Part shown: in pieces, positions 1 to 15,687 of the stretch
Numbering within the stretch: position 1 is the stretch's first letter
Layout of the letters: each line of letters opens with the position of its first letter
From: Larus michahellis
Taxonomy: Eukaryota; Chordata; Aves; Charadriiformes; Laridae
DNA: 64,000 nucleotides
NCBI RefSeq assembly: GCF_964199755.1
Contig: NC_133917.1
Location: 3,045,501 to 3,109,500, forward strand
Direction: 5' to 3'
The notes under the pieces: generated by a model
Databases searched by the model: none
Told to the model about the DNA's origin: nothing
Seen by the model: only the letters and a program-made list of their open reading frames with translations
Program-made: the position numbers and the translations under genes

Positions 1-155
1 GACCGGGGTGAGGGGTGGGGGGGGTGGTGGTGGGGGGGGGTGTCCCCAGGGCGCAGCCACACACCCACCCGTGGGCGCCTTCAAACCAGCCGGGCACCCG
101 TCATGGGGGGTGGCGCAGACCCCCTCCGGGGCTGGGCAGGGTGGTCCCCGGGGGC

Positions 156-1986
<1,831 letters not shown>

Positions 1987-2038
1987 GGCTCCAGCCCCGG
2001 GAGCCCCGGCAGAGTGCGCGGGCGAGCGGCCGCCGGGG

Positions 2039-2045
2039 TATTTAT
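2039..2045 (-). promoter_or_regulatory. TATA-like element of WNT1
   Basis: ATAAATA on the minus strand lies about 53 bases upstream of the WNT1 ATG. That spacing would put transcription start near 2010-2015 and leave a short 5' leader. Position and sequence are read directly; function is inferred. Confidence 0.45.
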
Positions 2046-2082
2046 GGTGCCGCGGAGCCCCCGGCCCGGCCGCTACATCCAC

Positions 2083-7539
<5,457 letters not shown>

Positions 7540-8408
7540 GCGGGTGGCCGCTGGCCCCGGCCCGCCCCCCCACCCCCACCCCGCACCCCCGGTTCCCCCC
7601 CGGGGCTGTGCCAGGCCCCCCCCGGCCGCCCCCTCCCCGCCCCGGTTGGGTTTTGCTTTCTTCTGGCACCGGTTGCTGTGGGGTTTTTTGCCTTTTTTTG
7701 GGGTCTCCTCGGTTCCCCTCGGATCTCGTGTGTGCGTGCGTGGAAATATAGCTATATATAACTTATCTGGGGGGGTGGGGGGCAGAGCCCCGGGGAGCGG
7801 GATGGGGGCTGGGGGCCACCTCGGTGCTGCCCTGCCCGGGGGAGGGGGGGGCCATGCCGGGGCACCCCGTCCCTGTGCATGTCCCCGCACCCCTCGCCTT
7901 CCTCTGGACCAAATGTGGGGGCCGCGGGGCCGCAGGGGGCATTTGGGACCATACACACCTTCCCCCGCTTTCCCCCAGCGCCCTCCCCCCGCCCTCCCCG
8001 GGAGGTCCCACACGTCCCTGGCCCCCCCATGTCACTTCGAGGCAGGTCTCCTCCCCGCAGCGCGACCCCCAGGGGGGAGGCACGGGGCTGCTGGGACCCC
8101 CGTGGTTCCCCCCAGCCGTGTCTCCACACCCCCCGCCCCCCCCCCCAAGCCCTGGCCGCCTGCACCCCAGCCCCATGCCAGCATAGTGATTGTATGTCCC
8201 TGCCCCTCACGGACGGACAGACGGCCCCGTACTGTACCCCCCCCACCCCCCTCCCCGGCACCGTATTTATACCCCCGGTCTGTGCTTGGTGTGACGTGTC
8301 GCTGCGGCTCTGCCCCGTCCGGGGACGTGTGTACTTGGCCCCCCCCTCTCCCCCACTCCCCGCGCCTGAGACGGTGGGTGACCCCCCGGCCCCCCCCCCC
8401 CCTTGGAT

Positions 8409-8414
8409 ATTAAA
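8409..8414 (+). terminator. ARF3 poly(A) signal ATTAAA
   Basis: ATTAAA sits about 870 bases past the ARF3 stop and is followed by a T/G-rich segment (CTTGTTTTATGTAGTG), as expected of a cleavage region. The 7540-8408 stretch is therefore the 3' UTR. It includes a T-rich region near 7640-7700 and a short AT patch near 7745-7762. Confidence 0.75.
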
Positions 8415-8429
8415 CTTGTTTTATGTAGT

Positions 8430-10060
8430 GCTGCCCCATGGCTCTTCTTCCACAGCCCCCCTGGCGTGGGGGTCCCGCCAAGGGGGACGGTGATGGACAG
8501 CCCTGGGCTGGTTTTAATTAGAAAGAGCTTAGCGGGACGCGGGGGGCTGGCGGGGGGGCGAGGGGGGGCTCCCCCTTCCCAGGCTCATCTTTAGGGGAAT
8601 ATTGGATGAAATGGTAAATCCCATTAGCGCTAATCCCAGCCGGGGCGTGGGGACGGTGCCAGCGCCGGGACGGGTGTGAGTGGGGCTCAGCCCCCCACCT
8701 TCCGGTGTCACCCCCCCCCGCCACGGGCCAGGGGCCTGGCTGAGTCCTGTTTGGGGCCAGCACTGCTGTCCCCGTCCCCGTAGTCCCCTCTGGGTTAGTG
8801 GCTGGTTGAGGGGGGGAGGCTCTTGGCCCCCAGGACCCCACCAAAGCGGTGTGCGATGCTGGCTGCCCGGGTGCCTGGGTTCCTCCTGCCCGGGGGAGCT
8901 GGAGCAGGGGTGACCGGGGCTCTGGCTGAGAGCTGCAGAGCCGGCACCGGCGCGTTCCCACCGGCTGGGCCAGCAGCTTTGTCTGGCGGGGGCCAGCCCG
9001 GCGCTGACCCGGTGGCCCTAATCCCATTAGTGCCCTGGCCCCCAGCCGCCAGCCCGGCTTCCCCACCTCTCGGCAACCGGGGCTGGTATGTGGGTGCGCC
9101 GGTGGGGCCGGCGTGCCGATGCCGTCGTCTGGGAGCTGCACCGGGGCCTGCGCCGGCACTGCCACCACCGGGGCCACCACCACCACCACCGCCAACAGGG
9201 CTATGGCCACCGGCAAGGGCCGAGGGAGCCCAGCTGCCCCCCCCATGTGCCAAAGTGACCCTCCTGAAGCAGGGCTGCCCACCACGAGCCGGGATTCCCC
9301 GTGGGGAGGGGCTGTCTCACATGTCCCCCAGCCCTGTGCCGCAGCCCCCGGCCATGGGGACACGAGGGTGTTGGGGCAGGTTTGGCTCCACACAGGGCCC
9401 GGGTCCCCCCAGTCCAGCTCCTCACTGGTGAGGGGCTCAGGTTCCCTTGTCCCGCATGGCTGGGGGGGCGTAGAAGGGGTGCTGGGGTGCAGGGATGCTT
9501 TGTGCCCACTGGGTGCCAGGGAAGGATGCCGGGCTCAGGTGGGTGCTGGAGAAGGGTCCTGGACCCAGGTGGGTGCTGGTGAGGAGTTCTCGACCCAGGT
9601 GAGTGACAGGGAGGGATCCTGGGAGCAGGTGGGTGCCAGGGAAGGATGCTGGGTTAAAGGGGGTGCCAGAGAAGGGTCCTGGACCCGGGTGGGTGCCAGG
9701 CAGGGGTCCCACACCCGGTTGGGTGCCGGTTTCTCCAGGCTTTGCTGCCGCCTGCTGGTACCGAGTCCCGACAGCGCCGGGACAGCGGGTGCTGCACTCA
9801 GTGAGTGCCTGGGGACGGGCCCCCCGCCCGGACCCCCCCCCGACCCCTGCCCGGGGCGGTCGGCTCAGCCGGGGAGCGCCGGGACAGTCTCCGGGCCGAG
9901 ACGGACGCCCGGTGCCAGCCCGGGCTGGGTGGCACCGGAGCCCGGACGGACGCGCGTCCCCGGGCACCGAACGGGGAGCCGGGCCCCGGGGACATCCATC
10001 CCCCCCGAGCCCCGCCGAGGCTCGGGGCAGCTCCGGCCGCCCCGACGGCGCAGTGCCCGT
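8430..10060. other. intergenic DNA between ARF3 and FKBP11
   Basis: No coding exon recognised. Two spots stand out from the GC-rich background: the perfect palindrome ATTAGCGCTAAT at 8623-8634, flanked by AATCCC/TAATCCC, and TAATCCCATTAG at 9019-9030, a paired-homeodomain (P3-type) spacing. TTTAATTAGA lies at about 8513-8522. A 30-bp minisatellite occupies 9430-9735. In mammals ARF3 and FKBP11 are also direct neighbours. Confidence 0.65.
9430..9735. repeat. 30-bp minisatellite upstream of FKBP11
   Basis: About ten imperfect units resembling GGGTGCCAGGGAAGGATGCT and GGACCCAGGT. Because 30 is a multiple of three, it creates a spurious repetitive open frame (VGAGEGSWTQ-like). It ends about 450 bases before the FKBP11 ATG. 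Confidence 0.85.
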
Positions 10061-10187
10061 CCCGCGGCCCGGTGCCGGTGCCGGCGGGGGCGGGGCCGGG
10101 AGGCGGGGCCCGGGGAGTAGCCGGGGGCCGGGCCGGGCCGGGCGGGGCGGTCCCGGTGCCGCCGCCGCCGCCGCCGCCAGCCCGGCC

Positions 10188-12309
10188 ATGCCGCCCCCCG
10201 CCGCGCTGCTGCTGTTGGCGCTGCTGCTGCTGCCGCCGCCGCCGCCCGCCCGCGCCGCCGAGAGCGAAACCGAAAGCGGCGACCGGGGACTGCGGTTGGA
10301 GACGCTCGTGAGCCCCGGGGGCACCGCGGGGGAGCGGGGGGAGCGGGGACCCCCGGCGGGCTCCGTGGACGGGGAGCTGGGAGCGGGGTGGGACCGGGGG
10401 CGCGGCGGGGGACGGGGGCACCGGCGGGACTCTGTTGGCCGGGGGGGTGCAGGGGGGCACCGGGGAGCCCGGTCTGGGCGGGGGGCGCGCGGAGCACAGG
10501 GGGGACCGGACTGCGCAGGGGGGGCGGCACGGGGGGGGACCGGGCTGCAGAGGGGGAGCACGGGGCACCGAGAGGACTGGGCTGCGGAGCCGCGGCGGGG
10601 GGGCACGCACCGGGAGGACGGGGCTGCGGAGAGGGGACACCGGGGGAACGGGGCTGCGGAGGGGGAGTACGGGGCACCGGGAGGACCGGGGGTCCGGGAG
10701 GGAGCTCGGCTCACGGAGCACTCGCGGGGGGGGGGGGGGGGGGGCCGCGGGCACGGAGGAGGGGGTGCGTGGACTCCGTGGCGGGGGTCCCTGGGCCCCC
10801 GTGACCCTCCTCGTTGCAGGTGCCTCCCCCCGAGGGCTGCACGGAGCTGTCGGCGCCGGGGGACACGGTGCACATCCACTACACGGTGCGGGGCGGGCGG
10901 CCGGAGGAACACGTCAGCACTGCGCTCCGCCGGGCGGGGCGGGCGGCGGCGGCACCCGCGGGGGGGGAGGGCACGGCAGCCCTGGGCCAGCACCGGGGCG
11001 GCTCCGGGGTGGGCATGGGGGCGGCACAGGGATGGCACTGGGGCGGTACCGGGGGGGGCGGGTGTGGGGATGGCACTGGGGTGGGCACGGAGGTAGCACT
11101 GGGTGGCACCGGGATGGGCACAGGGATGGCACTGGGGTGGTATTGGGGGGGGGGGGGCAGGTGTGAGGGTGGCACTGGGGGGGGCATAGGGATGGCGCTG
11201 GGACAGGCATTGGGACTGGCACAGGGTCAGCACTGGAGTAGGCATGGGGACAGCCCCGGTATGAGCCCTGGTGGCACCTGGACTGGCATAGGGGTGGTAC
11301 TGGGACTGGCACGGGGGGCAGCCCCAGTATGGGCACGGGTTGGCACTGGGGCCAGCACAAGGCTTGCCCCCGGCACTGGGAGCAGGGTGTGACTGTCCCC
11401 AGGGCAGCACTGGTGTTAGCACGGGGGTGACACTGGGATCAGCACAGGGGTGGCCCTGCGGGGGCAAGAGCCTCAGCACCAGAGTGGCAGTGGAACAACG
11501 CTGGGACCCACATGGGGACAGCCCCCCCCCCACTGCATCCCCAGGGGTGACAGTGCCCGTATCCCCGCAGGGCAGCCTGGAGGATGGCCGCATCATCGAC
11601 ACTTCGCTGAGCCGGGACCCGCTCCAGGTGGAGCTGGGCAAGCGCCAAGTCATCCCCGGTGAGCGGGGGGGCCAGGGGGGCTGCGGGGGTTGGCGGGGGA
11701 CACACACACGTTAGCTGGGGTGGATCATCCCAGCTGAGTGGGCTGTGGGGTGCCCCCGGCCATCCCTGCTCACCCTCTGCCCCCTCTCCTCGCAGGCCTG
11801 GAACAGAGTCTGCTGGACATGTGTGTGGGGTAAGTTGGGCGGGGGGGTGGGCAGCAGTACCCCCCACCCAGTCTGGTGTGGGTCTGGCCCCACCGGGCAC
11901 CGGTGCTGACCGTCTCTTGCCGCGGCAGGGAGAAGCGGAGAGCCATCATCCCCCCTCACCTGGCCTACGGCAAGCGGGGCTCCCCTCCCACCATCCCAGG
12001 TAAGCGCAACCCTCAGGGTGCCCGTGGTGGGGGGGGGGGAGGGGTCCCCGTCACCCCCCTGTGGCTCAGGCTCTGCGTCCCTTTCCTCCAGGTGACGCGG
12101 TGCTGCGGTTCGAGGTGGAGCTGGTGGCTTTGTCCCGGGCCGGTTACTGGCAGAAGGTGGTGAACGAGGTGCTGCCGCTTCTGTGCCTGGGGCTGGTGCC
12201 GGCGCTGCTGGGGCTCATCGGGTACCACCTCTACCGCAAGGCCAGCAGCCCCAAGCTCTCCAAGAAGAAGCTGAAGGAGGAGAAGAGGAACAAAGCCAAA
12301 AAGAAATAA
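10188..12309 (+). CDS. FKBP11: FKBP11, ER-membrane peptidyl-prolyl isomerase (complete, 6 exons)
   Basis: FK506-binding-protein family member of the secretory pathway, thought to assist folding of secreted proteins. Exons 10188-10307, 10820-10885, 11571-11658, 11796-11829, 11929-11999 and 12092-12309 sum to 597 nt, or 198 residues (human 201). A leucine/proline-rich signal peptide (residues 1-23) is followed by an FKBP domain with [37 protein letters not shown] and [14 protein letters not shown]-terminal membrane segment ([20 protein letters not shown]) precedes a lysine-rich cytosolic tail [16 protein letters not shown]. Exon 4 is only 34 nt. The stop codon lies inside the poly(A) signal. 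FKBP11 converges on CCDC65. Confidence 0.96.
10985..11440. repeat. minisatellite in FKBP11 intron 2, short GGCACTGGGG-type units
   Basis: Imperfect 15-30 bp units around GGCACTGGGGTGGGCA with poly-G interruptions fill most of the second intron. Copy boundaries are blurred. Confidence 0.75.
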
Positions 12310-12310
12310 A
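12305..12310 (+). terminator. FKBP11 poly(A) signal AATAAA overlapping the stop codon
   Basis: AATAAA at 12305-12310 contains the TAA stop (12307-12309). Cleavage 10-30 bases later would give a 3' UTR of only about 10-30 nt. The downstream sequence is T/C- then G/T-rich (GGCATCTATGGCTGCTCTGCGTC). Confidence 0.8.
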
Positions 12311-12566
12311 GCCTTCCCCTCGGCATCTATGGCTGCTCTGCGTCTGCCCTGTCCGGCTCTGGGGGTCAGTGGCGGGGTGGGGGGGAGGGAGGGCACACAG
12401 AGCAGTGGAAAGGGCCTGTCGTGTTGTCCCCCCTCCCCGGCTCCAGCCTTGGGGCTGAGGAGGTGATGTGTCAGACCTGAGCGGGAGGTGACAGATCCAC
12501 ACCTGCCCTGACAAAGCTCAGTGGGTCCCAGAAATAAGGCCCCTGGCACATGGTTTTGGGCACAGT

Positions 12567-14832
12567 TCAGCTCTTTAATGGCACCTCCGGGCAGTCACGG
12601 TTTCTGTGGTGCTCCCAAGCGCTTGGCAGGGTGTCCTGGTCTGAACCGGGGGAATTCTCAGCTGGTGCTGGTGGAGCCGTGGATGGGGTCTGGCTGGGCA
12701 TCCCCCTCCCAAGAGGATGTTGGGATGCGTGGCCCCCCTTGGCCTGGGGCAAGTCCCTGGGGACACAGCTCTTGTGCTCGACAGCGAGGAGTGGGTTGGG
12801 CTGGCCCAGCATCTCCTGGGTGATGGAGATCCCCGCCAGGTACTGCCGGAGCAGCTGCCGCAGCTGCCGATTCCTCTGGCTCAGGGCCACCCGCTCCCGC
12901 TCCAGCGCCTGTTCCTCCAGCTTCGCCTTGTTGAACCGCTGCCAAAAGCGCTCCAGCCCCACGTAGTCCCACATGGCCTGGGCGAGAGGCAGGGAAGAGG
13001 CGAGGGGATCCCCAGCCCGTCCATGCGCCAGCCGGGCTGTCCCCGAGGCCGGATCCTGACCCTCGGCTCCCCCACGGCGGTGCCTGGGACCTTGGCACTG
13101 TCTCCTCACCTGGGCCAGGGGCTCCGTGGGCATCTCCTCAAGGACTTGCCGGGCATCTCGCTGCTCCCCCTCTGCCAGCGAGGAAGGGTAGAAGGGCAGC
13201 ACCTTCTCCTCCTCCGTCTCCAGCCTGCGGCACATCTCAGCCAGACGCAGGACGCGCTGGCCCTAGTGGGGTGCAAGTGAGGGCAGGACGGGACAGCGGC
13301 ACCCCCCTGGTGCTCCCCCTGCCCACGGGCTGCCGGCCTCACCTTCTCCACCACCCGCGCCAGCGTCTTCAGGGCAGCACCGCTCTGCGCCGTAAGCCTG
13401 GCCAGGCTGCCATGGGCCTTCGCCCTGGCCTGGTTCATCTCGCTCCTGAGCTCCTGGAGCTGCCTGAGGAGCTTTTCCTTCCTCTCCCGCATGTGCCGGT
13501 TCTGCTCCTCGCTCTCCTGGAGATGAGCCGCGATCTGGCCCTTGGTGGCTGTGACCAAGTCCTGGGGACAGGTAAAACGTGAGCAGCGGGGACAGAGGCA
13601 TCTCCGCTGCCACAGCCATCCCTGCGCCCTGCCCCAACCTGGAGCTTTTGCAGCTTCTTTACGTGCGTCTCTATATCCCTGGAGCTCTTCTCGACCTTCT
13701 GCTTCAGTGCCTCAAAAGCAACCTGGTGCTCGGTGGCCTCCGCGTAGCTCTGCGTGGTCCGCTGGAACTGCTCCCAGAGCACCTCCACCTTCCCACCCAG
13801 CTGTGTGCGGCTGTACTGCTGCTCCTGCAGGCTCTGGGGACAGACGCAGGCAGGGGTGACCCAGCACCTCCCAAACCTCGTGTGCTCTGCTTGCAAGCCC
13901 TAAAAGACTCCTTGCAGGTTCCTCCCCCTGCCCGTGCCTTGTTCTTGATGTCATCCCAGGCGCTCTGGAAATTCAGCGTGGTCTCATGATTGTTCTCGGC
14001 GTAATTCTGCTCCGCAGCCAGCGCCACATCCCGCAGGTAACAGCGTTCTTGCTCGTGCTGCTCAAGGATGGTCTTCCTGGGGAAAACAAGAGGGCAGCTG
14101 CTGACAGAGGGAAGCAGCAGCAGTCCGAATGGGCCGCGAGAGAGCTCAGCACCAAGACAGGACAGCCAGTGGGTGCCACCGCTGTCCTTCTGCCTCTTTG
14201 TACCTCTCAGCCTCAAACTCCGTCTTCAGGGCCTCCAGCTGTGCATCATACCCCTCCTCCAGGCACGTCAGGCGGCAGCGCTGGAGCTGCAGCAGGCGGT
14301 CGACATTGTGCAGGTGGCTGCGCAGGGCCTGGGCGTGCTGTTCCTCCGCTTCCTCCAGGTCTGTGGCCAGAGACTGTGGAGATTGAGGAGGGTCATGGGT
14401 GAGCCCTGGGGCCCCCTCCCACCCGCCCCACACTCACCTCGATGACGCTGTCCTTGCAGTCCATCACCCGCTCAAAGGTCTGGCTGAGGATCTCCATGTC
14501 CTGGCGCAGCTCCTTGTCCTTGGTATCCCGCAGCACTGCCCGCCACTGCGCGTTGAGCTTGTGGAGGTTCAGGGTGCTGCTGCGCTTCTCCTTAGCCAGC
14601 TTGTCCTGGAGGGGAGGCATGAGCCACGGGGAGGGGGTCAGGGGCTGGGCGGTGCGTGGGGAAACAAGCCACCAACCCGCCTTGGGCCCCCACGCACGTT
14701 CAGGAACCGGGTGAGCATTTCTCTCTTCATCTTGTCCGCCTCCTCCTCCGCCAGCGCTTGTCTCTGCAGCAGCAGGAGCTCGTCCTCTGCCGCCATGGGG
14801 GCTGCGGCCCGTGGGCGACGCTTGCCTGGCAT
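12567..14832 (-). CDS. CCDC65: CCDC65 (DRC2), nexin-dynein regulatory complex subunit (complete, 8 coding exons)
   Basis: Coiled-coil subunit of the axonemal nexin-dynein regulatory complex of motile cilia. Coding exons in transcript order are 14832-14698, 14605-14438, 14373-14204, 14076-13938, 13833-13639, 13561-13343, 13262-13110 and 12977-12567, totalling 1590 nt or 529 residues (human 484). Recognisable stretches are [53 protein letters not shown] and [16 protein letters not shown]. Heptad-rich helix runs throughout. The intron after 13938 begins with GC, not GT; this junction is needed to keep the frame and to align with the human protein. The C-terminus after about residue 465 is longer than in human and unalignable by eye. 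The start [12 protein letters not shown] was chosen because a good acceptor lies just upstream at 14845-14847. Confidence 0.94.
12574..12579 (-). terminator. CCDC65 poly(A) signal ATTAAA within the last codons
   Basis: ATTAAA on the minus strand covers the final Pro-Leu-Lys codons, a few bases before the TGA at 12569-12567. No other AATAAA/ATTAAA occurs on this strand before FKBP11, so the 3' UTR is probably very short. Inferred from position. Confidence 0.55.
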
Positions 14833-14889
14833 GGCGGGCTGGCGCTGGGCACAGGGCGTGAGGGGTGGGGGTGAGGCAAAAGGTCCTGG

Positions 14890-15230
14890 TCGGGGGTCCT
14901 CCAGGTGCACCCCCAGGCCCCGTTTCCCCCCGCCCACCCCTGTCTCCCCCTCCAGAACCCCCCCAGGCCCCGTCTCCCCCCGCCCACCCCTGTCTCCCCC
15001 TCCAGAACCCCCCCCCAGGCCCCGTTTCCCCCCGCCCACCCCTGTCTCCCCCTCCAGAACCCCCCCCCAGGCCCCGTTTCCCCCCGCCCACCCCTGTCTC
15101 CCCCTCCAGAACCCCCCCAGGCCCCGTTTCCCCCCGCCCACCCCTGTCTCCCCCTCCAGAACCCCTCCCAGGCCCCGTTTCCCCCCGCCTGCCCCTGTCT
15201 CCCCCTCCAGACCCTCCGTTTCCCCCCGTC
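14890..15230. repeat. ~50-bp tandem repeat in the CCDC65 5' UTR intron
   Basis: Six to seven units contain CCCCGTTTCCCCCCGCCCAC followed by CCCTGTCTCCCCCTCCAGAA and a C-run. On the minus (transcribed) strand each unit has several G-runs and could form a G-quadruplex. On the plus strand each unit ends in a pyrimidine tract plus CAG, like a splice acceptor. The array sits inside the inferred noncoding-exon intron (15385-14845). Confidence 0.85.
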
Positions 15231-15385
15231 CGCCCCTGTCTCTCCCTTCAGGACCCCCCTACTTTGGAGTACCACCAGACCCTATCGCCCCCGCCCCTCG
15301 GCACACCCTCCCGCACCACGGGGGTCCCGTCCTGTCCTATCCCGCTACCGGTCGCGCCCCCGCAGCCCGGCGGCCGGCGTCTCAC

Positions 15386-15650
15386 CGGTGGTCTAGCAAC
15401 GGCCACTTCCGGTTTGGGGCGGGAGCGGAGCCCCACTTCCGCCCGCAGCCAGAGGAGCGCCCCCTGGCCTGGAGGAACGGCCTCTCACCCGAGAGCGCGG
15501 GCCCCGGCAGTGCCCTGCCCCTCCGCCATTGGCCGGCGTGCCGGCAGCCGCCGTGGCGATTGGCGGACGGGCGCCGCCGTGGGCGGGGCCCGGCGGCGGC
15601 GGGGTATATAAGGGCGCTGCGGCGGCGGGGAGCAGGGCCGGCGGGCGCGC
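15386..15650. promoter_or_regulatory. bidirectional promoter of CCDC65 (-) and RND1 (+)
   Basis: Divergent promoter region. On the RND1 side there is a canonical TATATAAG at 15605-15612 and two inverted CCAAT boxes (ATTGG at about 15528-15532 and 15559-15563). On the CCDC65 side there are ETS-type CCGGAAGT (minus strand, about 15405-15412) and a near-consensus RFX X-box reading GTGGTCTAGCAAC at 15388-15400. The X-box fits a ciliary gene. A minus-strand donor (CACCG then GTGAGA, exon end 15386) implies a tiny noncoding CCDC65 exon 1. Motifs are seen; roles are inferred. Confidence 0.65.
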
Positions 15651-15687
15651 AGGCGGGCGGGGGTGTTGCGCGGGCTGTGCCGCCGCC

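Noticed and set aside
1987-2082. In-frame upstream ATG extending WNT1 by 32 codons
   Set aside because: It lies 5' of the TATA-like element, and the extension lacks a signal-peptide character. The ATG at 1986 gives the expected length and signal peptide.
7745-7762. AT-rich TATA-like patch in the ARF3 3' UTR as a promoter
   Set aside because: It lies within the 3' UTR with no downstream gene on this strand for over 2 kb. An AU-rich UTR element is more likely.
9437-11707. 756-codon minus-strand frame opposite FKBP11
   Set aside because: Composition-driven shadow across FKBP11 exons and repeats, with no recognisable domain.
14890-15230. Regular direct repeats resembling a CRISPR array
   Set aside because: Units are contiguous without unique spacers, and the DNA is vertebrate. 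It is a minisatellite.
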